Assembly (NCBI GenBank): GCA_964030475.1
Contig: CAXIPT010000001.1
Location: 7,569,761 to 7,633,760 of the forward strand
DNA length: 64,000 bases
Direction of reading: 5' to 3'
Origin: Tethya wilhelma
Lineage: Eukaryota > Porifera > Demospongiae > Tethyida > Tethyidae
The notes under the pieces are model-generated. The model was not told the DNA's origin. It saw only the letters and a list, made by a program, of their open reading frames with translations, and made no database searches. The position numbers were made by a program, and so were the translations under genes. Shown here one piece after another: positions 10,562 through 20,582 of this stretch. How positions within the stretch are numbered: the first letter of the stretch is position 1; the number at the start of each line of letters is the position of its first letter.

Positions 10562-13260
10562 GATGCCGACAATCAGGAATAAAAGGATTCAAAGAACACA
10601 CACTCAGTCTAGGTTTAGGGAGTCTATATACTTCATGATCAGTGGCATCCCTTGGGAAAACTACCACCCATGACTGAATTTATAGAATAGACTAAGTCTA
10701 TAGTTATGTACATGTACTATCATAACGCATGTATAATGTGAATGTTATTGAGCACACAAACAATTTTTCAATTGGCCAAAATATTTACATAAGTGCTCAA
10801 CTAGACTACCAGTCGCTTTCAAACTACATGTAATTACTAATAGGATAATAGTTATTTCATTCCAAAACAATAGTAACGTTGGCAGGAGGGAGTTCTCAGA
10901 ATGGTATACATGCATTAAAGTATTAAAATTAAAGTACTACACTGAATAAACCTATATAGGCATGCATGCATTACCTATAGTAATGAAGGCCCATGCATGC
11001 AACGTATAGGCATGCAAGGCAATCCATGATAAAATTTTAACTTGTCTACAACATTTAACTACATCAAACAACACTATAGCGTCTAGTATAAGGCATTCTG
11101 TACAAATACTGGTACCAACAAAATTCATGACATATAAATGCACTAAAATAATGACATGTTTAATTGAGTGCATTAAATGCCAGGTATAACTCAAAATGAT
11201 AATTAAGAGTCCAAGCTATAGGGTCTCCACTATAAACAAGATACTATAACAGATTTTTTCTGTCTGAATTAAAGATTCTGATACGAGGCAAAAAATTATT
11301 ATAAATTATAGCAACTACACACAATAATCCTATGTATAGAGTATACATGAAACTAACTCTTATAAACATAAGACAAGAAGACAGTTCAGTTCAGACACCC
11401 AGTTCAAGTTAGCACACACCAATCATTATAGCTAAATCAGTATACAGAAGCTGCAAGTAGAAATAAGCATCACCCCATATGGTGTTGCAGAAGTTTTCAC
11501 TGTTACCAAACAGTGCTTCAAATGTATCGCATTCTGATTCTTGAGGACAGGTGTTCATGCCTTGCTCAAGAGCTTCCAGATAGCTAGCCAGCCAATCAGT
11601 GACACAAGTCTGGTCATTTCTACAAGCATTAAACCACTCGTCACAGTATGAAGCACACACCGGAATAGAGTTGACAATATGACCAAATCGAAAACGACCC
11701 AGCATGGGTTCACATTCATAAAAGCAAGCTTCATTCTGTAATACAAATCAGATGATATAACATAATATTATTACTGTGTGCAGCAGAATAACTGTTACTC
11801 ATACAGGCAACATAATAATTATACATAGCTAATTGTATACAGTATAATTATAACCTTGATCATTCAAAATAGATCAAGCTGAAAGGCCAAAATTCACTTA
11901 ATAAACTTATTATTAACTTCCTTTGAACTTGACATTTATACGGCAGGACTGATACTGCAGTCAGTATATTACATGATTGTGCTTATTAATAGTTGGAGCA
12001 TTCGATCATTCAATGACTACACCAAACAAAATTATGTAGCCTATATTATACTCAGTCTGATTATAAACAATTATACTGAGTCTCATTACCTGCATGAAGG
12101 AGAGACATTCATCTGAGAGTGGTCCGCACAATGTCCAGCTGAAATTGTACAAGCCCATGTCCATACTCTCATCGATGTTCCTGGCAGTCTCTGCTGTGCA
12201 GCAAGAGCTGTTCTGCCAAGAGGAACACTGCAAAAGACTCTCTGTTTCACGAGATGGAGCATCTTTATGGTAGAGGTCTTCTGGACAGAAGTCTGGAGGT
12301 CCTAGTCTCACAAACTGACACTGACCTAGTCCAGCACACAAAACCAAAACCAAAATAGTAAATCCAACCATGATGCCGACAATCAGGAAAAAAAGGACTC
12401 AAAGAACACACACTCAGTCTAGGTTTAGGGAGTCTATATACTAGTGACATCCCTTGGGAAAACTACCATGCACCCATGACTGAATTTATAGAATAGACTT
12501 AGTCTATAGTTATGTACAGTACTATCATAATGCATGCATAATGTGAATGTTATTGAGCACACAAACAATTTTTTATAGGTATTTCAATTGCCCAAAATAT
12601 TTACATAAGTGCTCAACTAGACTACCAGTCGCTTTCAAACTACATGTAATTACTAATAGGATAATAGTTATTTCATTCCAAAACAATAGTAACGTTGGCA
12701 GGAGGGAGTTCTCAGAATGGTATACATGCATTAAAGTATTAAAATTAAAGTACTACACTGACTAAACCTATAGGCATGCATGTATTACCTATAGTAATGA
12801 AGGCCCATGCATGCAACGTATAGGCATGCAAGGCAATCCATGATAAAATTTTAACTTGTCTACAACATTTAACTCAAACAAAACACATCAAACAACACTA
12901 TAGCGTCTAATATAATGTACTGGTACCAACAAAATTCATGAAATATAAATGCACTAAAATAATGACATGTTTAATTGAGTGCATTAAATGCCAGGTAACT
13001 CAAAATGATAATTAAGAGTCCAAGCTATAGGGTCTCCACTAAACAAGATATTATAACAGATTTTTTCAGTCTGAATTAAAGATTCTGATACGAGGCAAAA
13101 AATTATTATAAATTATAGCAACTACACACAATAATCCTATGTAGAGTATACATGAAACTAACTCTTATAAACATAAGACAAGAAGACAGTTCAGTTCAGA
13201 CACCCAGTTCAAGTTAGCACACACCATTGCAATCATTATAGCTAAATCAGTACAGAAGCT
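10562..13260. repeat. Tandem segmental duplication, period about 1.8 kb
   Basis: The spacer at about 10600-11455 (from the region upstream of copy 2 exon 1) recurs at about 12410-13255 with only small indels. Together with the genes this gives a repeat period of 1,810 bp (exon 1 starts at 10561 and 12371) and then 1,782 bp (14153). Shared landmarks include CAGGAGGGAGTTCTCAGAAT and GACAGTTCAGTTCAGACACC. The array has grown by unequal exchange of gene plus spacer. Confidence 0.85.
11409..12371 (-). CDS. Folate-receptor-like protein, copy 3, C-terminally truncated (202 aa)
   Basis: Exons 12371-12090 and 11735-11409. The first 183 or so residues are almost identical to copy 2, through FCNTIWGDAYFY. 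After that the frame runs into unrelated sequence (LQLLYTDLAIMIGVC and stop). Comparing 11340-11475 with copy 4 (13170-13265) shows that the sequence jumps from the 3' flank (ending near GAAGCTG) straight into the coding exon (AGTAGAAATAAGC), a deletion of roughly 140-150 bp that removes the FDP-MPNPN segment, the spacer, the hydrophobic GPI signal and the normal stop. The product would keep its signal peptide but not its anchor. It could be a soluble form or a decaying copy. Confidence 0.75.
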
Positions 13261-14153
13261 GTAAAGATCACAGTGACCATCAAAACTACAAAAGCAGAGG
13301 CATGAATCATCTTTCCTTCACCACTTGGAAATGTTAGTTCATAGTTTGGATTCGGCATGTTAGGATCAAATTTCATCACTGTGCAATTGTTCTCATCCTT
13401 GGCGTACACATAAGAGTCACCCCATATGGTGTTGCAGAAGTTTGTACTGTTAGTAAACCGTGCTTCAAATGTATTGCATTCTGATTCCTGAGGACAGGTG
13501 TTCATGCCTTGCTCAAGAGCTTCCAAAAACCAAGCCTGCCAAATAGTGACACAAGTCTTGTCATTCCTACAAGCATTGAACCACTCATCACAGTATGAAC
13601 CACACACAGGAATAGTGCTGACAAAACGACCAACTCGAAAATGCCCCAGCATGGGTTCACACTGGTAAAAGCAAGCTTCATTCTGTACAAAGTTAATTAT
13701 AGGTTACATATAATAAAATTACCCCATTACTATGCCACAATACTACGGCTGTCTGGTTAGTGGACTGCTTTTAGTTATAATAACTATATGATTAACGATG
13801 TACATTAGTTATACTTATTATGGGCCATCTGTTCAACAATTACTATACTAGACGAATTTCAAAATCATTACCTCCATGAAGGATAGACATTCATCTGAGA
13901 GTGGTCCGCACAAAGTCCAGCTGAAATTGTACAAACCTATATCCATGCTCTCATTGATGCTCCTAGCAGTCTCTACTGTGCAGCAAGAGCTGTTCTGCCA
14001 AGAGGAACACTGCAAAAGACTCTCTGTTTCACGAGATGGAGCATCTTTATGGTAGAGGTCTTCTGGACAAAAGTTTGGAGGTCCTAGTCTCACAAACTGA
14101 CACTGACCTAGTCCAGTACACAAAATCAAAGCAAAAACTGTAAACCAAATCAT
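13242..14153 (-). CDS. Folate-receptor-like protein, copy 4 (240 aa)
   Basis: Exons 14153-13872 and 13682-13242, same structure as the other copies. Signal peptide MIWFTVFALILCTGLGQCQ. It keeps the family cysteines but differs at several places (CGSYCDEWFNACRNDKTC, IWQAWFLEALEQG, ALFGNS replaced by ARFTNS), so it is older than the copy 2/3 pair. The C-terminal hydrophobic run (ASAFVVLMVTVIFTASVLI) fits GPI anchoring. Its 3' flank is near-identical to the flank after copy 3. Confidence 0.86.
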
Positions 14154-14657
14154 GATAAATTATAAAAAAAAATATGCACAAACAAGTCTACTATTCAGTG
14201 ACATCTACTGGGAAACTACAACACACTTGATTTTATGAATCGATAAAGTGACATCAATCATAATACCTTACGTAGGTGTGTGTAATGTACCATTATCATA
14301 ATGATGATGCATGGCTATTGTTAGCTTTTAGTGCATACTTAGTACCCAACTAGACTGCTAGTTCCACCCCAACATCAACAATAAGTAATAAATGACTGCA
14401 TGCAGTTTTATTCCAAACCAGCACCAATGCCTAATCTTAGCAATCTTCAAAGTATATTTTATTTGTAACATATATGTATTTGTCACAATTTAGTACTCTT
14501 CCTGGCTTTCACCATACTTGGATGCATGCATGCAGACATAATGCATGTTGTCAGAATTGAGGGAAAGGATTTAATGTATGTTCTATCAGATTCTATGATC
14601 CATGCTTTAATAATAATGTACTGATTCACAGTAAATCATTTATACCCTGTGCACTTA

Positions 14658-14731
<74 letters not shown>

Positions 14732-15152
14732 CATGCATTAGCTGAGCTCCCTTTTATAAGAAACTACATAGAGTCCCAGCCATGGTGCACTGACTACCTT
14801 CCTTTTACAGTTTATGTGAATTCTATTGCCACACACACAGCATGACTCAACAATTATGCAAAACCTATTGTGCTCTCCAGGTCAGACAACACNTACTTTT
14901 TACCGCACTGCCCATTCCTACACTACTTATTTTTTTGAAATTTTTACTACTTGTTCATTCACTTTTTTCAACACTACAGTGTGGAGACTATTTGAGACTG
15001 GTTAGTCCCTAAAAAATTGTTTGGCTGCATTCAGCTACATGCATGCACTGCACTCAGCTGCATGCAGGCCACACATTATGTTATCAAAACCACTATTATT
15101 ATAGCTACAATAATAATAGTAAGTGTATACATGTTACATAAATACATAGTAG
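14154..15152. other. Non-coding spacer with a (CA)n tract and dispersed repeats
   Basis: Contains (AC)n at about 14661-14728, a single N at 14893, and a stretch (14905-14970, CCCATTCCTACACT followed by T-rich sequence and TTTTTACTACTTGT) that recurs near 23825-23880. The segment at 14370-14420 (TTCCAAACCAGCACCAAT) recurs at about 25085-25105. No coding sequence seen. Confidence 0.55.
14661..14728. repeat. (AC)n microsatellite
   Basis: About 34 AC units in the spacer upstream of folate-receptor-like copy 4. Confidence 0.95.
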
Positions 15153-16369
15153 CTATACAGGTCTTGCTGACATAGCATTTTTGTGAATACAATAGCAATA
15201 CAGTCCTCCACAAAGCAAAATCACAAAAACAACCACAAGAGCTACACACCCCAAAGCAATCGATGCAATGTTTCTTGTCGTGAGCACGGCCTTCTTTGTC
15301 ACAGCTCATATAGGAGAGAAGCTATATCTGCCATTAGCTGGTGGTTCAGCATAAGCTACCACACAAGCCTTAGAAGGTGTGCATTTTTTAGAATTGGTGC
15401 AGTCAAGTTCGGAGTCTTTGTAATCGTTATGATCCAAAATGTTGGTCCAGCCTTTGTATGTCCAGTGGACAAGATCGATTATGTTTGACCCTGCAATTCC
15501 AATGTAATAATAACTCGTTTTGTTGAAGTGTATTTTGTACTCGAAAAGGATGGTTTCGTTGGTGACCATTTGGTGAGAACAATTAAGAGCTGATGAAGTG
15601 GCATTCTTCCAATGGGGGTTGGAATAAAAATATTTATTGTAAAAATCTCTGTCATCGAAAGTACATATAAAAATATCACTCCCGGCTTTACTACTGACTG
15701 ATATGTTTCCATTTACAGTTACGTGTGCTCCTTGTGTCATGTATTGGCCATCAAGAAGAGTAAAAGGTTTAGTTCTGTCTTCACGAGTTTGAAGAGGATA
15801 AGTGAAATTGGCCAGGTGTAATTTTAGTCCGCTACAATCAGATTCATAGATATGAACGTGTTGCTGATCTGTTTTGTAATCTGGGAGGGAAATAGTCGGA
15901 CGTTGACCGCAAAATTTGGTGTCGCTTGAATTTAGAACAAGAATTGTGTCATTGGTATAGACAGAGAAGGTAGAGTTGAGGAATTTGCACGGATCTGTGA
16001 GCACCAGAGCAGGGATGGGAGGAATGGTCACTAGTAATGCAATGGTCACACAGAAGAATGTAACGAGAATGATTTTCCAAAACTTTTTGAGTGACGTTTG
16101 CACATGAGTTCCTGCTTGGGAAGCTGTATATACAGAAAACAAAATAATAATAACACACCAATACACATACATTAATAACTCTTGCAGAAGTGTACATGCA
16201 TGATGAGAATATGAAAATGATATAATTTTGCAATAACACATGTAACATAATTACCTGCCACTCGAAGTGTCCGTGTGATGGTGTTACTGGAAGGAAGAAC
16301 CATTTCAGTCTCCTCTCCGTTGCCAGTCATTCCTCTTTCTTGAGTAGGTACACCAACCACCTCTGAGAA

Positions 16370-16402
<33 letters not shown>

Positions 16403-17365
16403 AACACAATGGCACACACACACACACACACATGTACACAAACAATTTTACAAAATTTGGTTATCATGCAATTTTGGCTGACAAGGGTTATCTATACTAT
16501 CATTACTGTTATTATTATGGCTACGCTCAAAAGAAAAGGTGTGATTCAAACCCAATTTAAAGTATAGACAAATGCTCCCACTACCATAATTATAAAGAGC
16601 TTTGTACACTAAATTTCAAGGGGGTAGAGTGGTATAATTATTGATGGTGGCAATAAATATTATTAGATGTACAAGTACATGCAGGGGTGCTCATGACCAT
16701 ACCTACTGTACTAATACCCTCGACCAGGATCAAAATTTGACCTGCCCAATATTTAAGCCTTGACCCTTGATCATACCACTTTGGAGAGCTAGCCTTGATC
16801 GTAATAAATTTGATCTTGACCCAGCTAAAACGTGCCGCATCTGTAGCTAGTGACCTTTGACCATTGGTCGAAAGCAACTTGACCCTTGATGGGGCCACTT
16901 GTATTGACCCCTTGATTGCATCCGAACCCAGTCGCAGGTGTTAGTACAGTCATGGCAGGCAGTATATATTATCAATGGTAGAGTGGGTAAGGTTGTGACA
17001 ACCCCCTTGAATTACCAGCACTCACCAGTGTGTCTGTGCTGAGTGGATCCATACACTGTAGTGTTGTTTGCACAAGCTGGTAATGAGTTGGTTTCCTGGT
17101 GAATTGGTCCAGCTCCCATCAGTCCATATTCTGTTCCACTAGTACTGTTGATGCTAACACTAGGTGTTGATGGTGGTAATGTCAGCAAAGATCCACCTTG
17201 AGGCGTGGAACTAACTCCAGACACTAGTAACGACTGTGAAGTGGTGGCATTTGTTGATTCCACTTCAGCTGGGATGTCACCATGAAGATTTGGTTGATCT
17301 TCGTTAGTGAGAAGAGGGGTTTGTTCGGTGTAATTTCCACTGAAGGGTACAGGCTGGTCCGACAT
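15153..17365 (-). CDS. Two-membrane-segment glycoprotein, in-frame TGA before second segment
   Basis: Member of a family I cannot name, shared with the genes at 18231 and 23011. Exons 17365-17026, 16362-16255 and 16123-15306 give 421 aa to a TGA at 15308-15306. The N-terminus is a cytoplasmic-type, Ser/Thr/Pro-rich region with an acidic dileucine signal (EQTPLL). A hydrophobic segment follows at about residues 164-190 (FWKIILVTFFCVTIALLVTI), then a 230-residue ectodomain with many N-glycosylation sequons and cysteines, ending with YYYIGIAG...CVVAYAEPP. The TGA follows YSFSPI. The same frame continues for 50 codons after it, giving a linker, a clear membrane segment (IASIALGCVALVVVFVILLC), a short tail and TAG at 15155-15153, matching the layout of both relatives. 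Either the TGA is a nonsense change, a sequencing error or read through, or a form lacking the second segment is made. Confidence 0.72.
16372..16432. repeat. (AAC)n and (CA)n microsatellites in an intron
   Basis: About ten ACA triplets (16372-16401) followed by (CA)n at 16411-16432, immediately upstream (on the minus strand) of the second-exon acceptor of the two-membrane-segment gene. Confidence 0.9.
16851..16863 (-). promoter_or_regulatory. Candidate DR1 nuclear-receptor site
   Basis: TGACCTTTGACCA read on the minus strand is TGGTCAAAGGTCA, two AGGTCA-like half-sites spaced by one base, the preferred site of RXR/HNF4-type receptors. It lies in the first intron of the minus-strand glycoprotein gene, in a patch (16700-16920) where TTGACC-type half-sites recur about six times. 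The match could be due to a local degenerate repeat. Confidence 0.3.
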
Positions 17366-17439
17366 GACAGTGCAATATCGAGTATCAAACTGAGTTCAAA
17401 GTTCATCCCCATGCGCATGCAGCGTGCAGCGCGCTAGAT

Positions 17440-17482
17440 CATAGATAATATAGACTACGTCATGTAGTCTATATTATCTATG
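17440..17482. repeat. Perfect 19-bp palindrome with 5-nt loop
   Basis: CATAGATAATATAGACTAC, loop GTCAT, then its exact reverse complement. It lies upstream of the start of the minus-strand glycoprotein gene (ATG at 17365). It could be a tiny foldback element or a transcribed hairpin. Confidence 0.85.
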
Positions 17483-17617
17483 GCTAGATGGACCCTGTAG
17501 CTATTGGGCCGCACCCTAAAAAATGATTATTGTTCCCAATTTGGCTACACCCATAATTTGCAAGACCAGCTGCAAGCTAGCTGAACTTCAGAAGGTGAGG
17601 ATTTATAATAATGGTAG

Positions 17618-17971
17618 TAGCGATATCAGACCTCCGAAGACGTTTAGTATATCAAAAATATCTCGACTCATGCTTGAAGTACGCTCATGAAACAAATTGT
17701 GTTGGACGGGACAATGAATGAGCTATCTGCTGACACCTAAACCGTGCAAATTGGTTGCGCGGAATCACCGCTAGCTCAATAATTGTATGTATGGAAGTTT
17801 CTATTGAAAATTTTTGGGTGGGCGTGGCTTTGCAACAGTTTTATGTATGATCGTGTAACAAACACCATTGGATAGCGCTCATGGATAACTATCGTCAGAT
17901 ACTTGAACATTTACATATTACTTAGAAAAACTCGGAAAAACGGGTGAATTTGTAGAGGTCTGACATCGCTA
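17618..17971. mobile_element. Non-autonomous inverted-repeat element (MITE), hAT-like
   Basis: Terminal inverted repeats TAGCGATATCAGACCTC (left) and GAGGTCTGACATCGCTA (right), one mismatch. Flanked by ATGGTAG on both sides (17611-17617 and 17972-17978; eight bases if the last A is counted), a target duplication of hAT type. 354 bp, no coding capacity. Confidence 0.75.
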
Positions 17972-18230
17972 ATGGTAGCACTTTGAGCTAGCATATATAC
18001 AAATAATTCAAATGTGCTGCATTGCATGGCATGCATGGTAAACTCAAGTCTTGCATGAACCTGAGCTGCCTCTCGAGCTAGGTCGCGCGCGCGTATTTAA
18101 TTAGGATTTTTATAATAGCTCCGAATTACGTTGGAAAGTTCTAAATATTAAGCACCATTCAATATCTCAGTAATGCTTGCATCCTAGCTGTTTATTTTCC
18201 TTATCTTCGTAGCCAAAGTCGGGGCAGATC

Positions 18231-20206
18231 ATGACGCATGGCAAGAACAACAAAAGCCTTGTTATCAATGAGTCTAGGATTGAGGGTGAGTTCAGAACTG
18301 CATGTGGCTGACTGATGGGAAATGATACTGGTTCATTCTAGTTGTGAGTTTAAAATTCCCTGCTGCTATGCATATCAGTGTGGATTGCCGTCACTGCAAG
18401 CATATAGTATCGGCCAGGGCATACATTCTCTGGGGCTGCAGTTGCCACGGTACAATCATAGTCGTGGTACCTGGTTCACCACAAGCCATAAAGTTATAGT
18501 GAAACCATATAGTTATAGTGAAACCATAGCTAGATAGGGATTTTTGGGGGTATAAAGGCAATGTTGTTGTTATCTTCAGATTGTCTATAATAGGCTGGCT
18601 GTATTTGTATCTGTAAATTTGTATCTGTATATGTATTTGTGGGCAACTTACACTGTTCCTATACAGTACTGAGTGGTGCAATAGTATACAATATGTCATG
18701 CATTCTATTGGTTTCCTTCTTTGGAATCAACAATCCTAATTGTCCGTGTAATAGCTAGCCTTAGATTGGTATGTAAACCAATAACTACTCCTCCATTTGT
18801 GTTGGTGGCTCAAGAGTATTGTACCACTATTAAGATCCTAGTATAGGTCTGCAAGTTTATCCCACTGACCCAGTTGATATTTTACACTGTACATGTGTGC
18901 AGTACTATATAAGTCTATTCGCGTTCACTTGAGCCTTCAAAATTTGATTGCAATTTTCTTGTAGATTCGTTTGATTCTTTTTAAAAAAGTGCTACCCCTT
19001 ACCATTCAAAAGTTACGCATATGCCCCATACATAAAGTACATGCTAGTAGACATTCAAGCTGATATCTCAAAATTGGTGGTATGGGCATGCAGTGCTCCA
19101 GTGCTTATAGTAATTCTGTGATCGAGTTTTGTGCCTAAAATAATTAATTGTATTTTGTGTTACTGAAGATGATGCTTTGTGTGTGTTTTTTTTCCTCCGT
19201 AGGAAAGCGATTCAAAATTTTGACAACAGCTTGTTTTTGTAATCTAAGCCTATCAAGTGTTTTCGTAATTCTGCTGGTACTAACCCTGCCTACGTTTGTA
19301 TACTTTGAGACCCACCACACAAAATCCAATCAACAACTTGGATTTGTCAATACGACTGTGATTATTGGGAGCTATAGTTCATTCTGGTACTCAAAAGTTT
19401 CTGTCCAGGAGTGCTTACAAAGACTCGATTACTCTCACATCAATCATGTTGCCCTAATCCCCAAAAAGTATAATATTGTTCGAATCACACATGTGAGATT
19501 AAACAGAAAGCAATTCTATCTGGAATATAGCTCAAGTACAACTGGTTTAATTGACTACCTTTACTTGATAAAAGGCTCTTTAATCAACCACAGTCTATGT
19601 CTTGCGTCCACCACAAATGCAAATTTAGAGGGAACCTTGTTTATATTTGATGATGTTTTCAAATATCGTCAGTATGCAGACAACCCAAGTGAAGGGCCAG
19701 CTCTGTCCATATTTTCAAAGAGCCTACAAATTGGTACTAATAACAAGACCATTTGTAATGAAATTGACTTTGAAGTGAGCAAAACGTCATTCTACTTTAT
19801 TGCAGCAAGAACCCCTCCCCACATTATATACAGCTACGACACTCTGATACACCAGCTTTACTTGAGCAAAAATGACTTTAACTTTAGCACTTGTTTAGCA
19901 AGTGAGCCGAATATCTGTGATCTACCAATTCCTTCAACAAACAACATTTTTGCTCCTGAAGAGTATAATCTAGTTGCTTATATCGAGCCATCAATATCTG
20001 CTGATCCATTGACTACACATATCTGTGCTGAGCCACACATATCGAAAAACGTTATCACTGTAATAGGTGTGCTAGGAGGAGTTGCAGGGATAAGCACTAT
20101 GGGAATTATAATCTTAGTTAGTATATTATGTTTAATTCGATTTCGAAAGCAAAGACTAAGAAGATCAGGATACACCAGAATAATGGAAATTCAGCAAGGA
20201 AGCTAG
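18231..20206 (+). CDS. Two-membrane-segment glycoprotein, intact copy (352 aa)
   Basis: Two exons, 18231-18285 and 19203-20206, joined phase 1 (donor GTGAGT, acceptor TCCGTAG). A short N-terminus (MTHGKNNKSLVINESRIEGK) leads into a hydrophobic segment at about residues 25-52. A 245-residue ectodomain follows with several NxS/T sequons and cysteines, then a second hydrophobic segment at about 302-329 (GVLGGVAGISTMGIIILVSI) and a basic tail (RFRKQRLRRSGY). Both ends should face the cytoplasm. The last 100 residues of the ectodomain match the relatives at 15.3 and 23 kb: FYFIAARTPPHIIYSYD, then cysteines, then NLVAYIEP. Family function is unknown; the layout suggests a cell-surface protein. A minus-strand ORF at 19978-20175 is a shadow. 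Confidence 0.75.
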
Positions 20207-20582
20207 GCCTTGCGATACTAATGAATGCCTGACTGTATATATACTACTTTAATTATTATAGATAACCGAGATATTGATGGTTTATGACTATTATGCATTA
20301 TGAGTGATATAGGAATATATATGCACAATGTCATGTCAATTCCAGGAATGTAGACGTATCGCCACTATTCCAGGAAATGAAAATGTATTTCCGCCCACTT
20401 ATTACCGAGTTAAAAATGGGAGGGGGAATTCCCGATCTCAATAAACCCTTCCCTTCCCTTCCCCCCCCCACCTGCATGGGCGGTTGGGCGGGCCTGACTT
20501 GACCCTATTTATTCCAAGAGGATCGACTAGAACTCTGTGACAAAGGCCTGTCTGAACACGAGTTTCTAATACTAGAGTCAAG
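20207..20582. other. Short intergenic region
   Basis: 3' flank of the glycoprotein gene and 5' flank of the orphan gene at 20583. Contains a C-rich run (CCCCCCCCC at about 20461) but no coding sequence. Confidence 0.5.

Larger units (their letters stand above)
17366..18230. other. Divergent intergenic region between two related glycoprotein genes
   Basis: The minus-strand gene starting at 17365 and the plus-strand relative starting at 18231 diverge from here. Besides the palindrome and MITE it contains CG-alternating patches (17429-17434 and GTCGCGCGCGCG near 18083-18094) and ATGCGCATGC near 17411. An acceptor-like sequence (CTTCGTAG, 18205-18212) just before the ATG at 18231 suggests a 5' UTR intron for the plus-strand gene. 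Confidence 0.5.

Noticed and set aside
7803..14153. CRISPR-like array because of regularly repeated blocks
   Set aside because: The repeats are whole two-exon genes with spacers, in an animal genome.
15306..15308. TGA as selenocysteine codon
   Set aside because: The residue lies in a flexible linker before a membrane segment, unlike known selenoprotein active sites, and no SECIS element was recognised.
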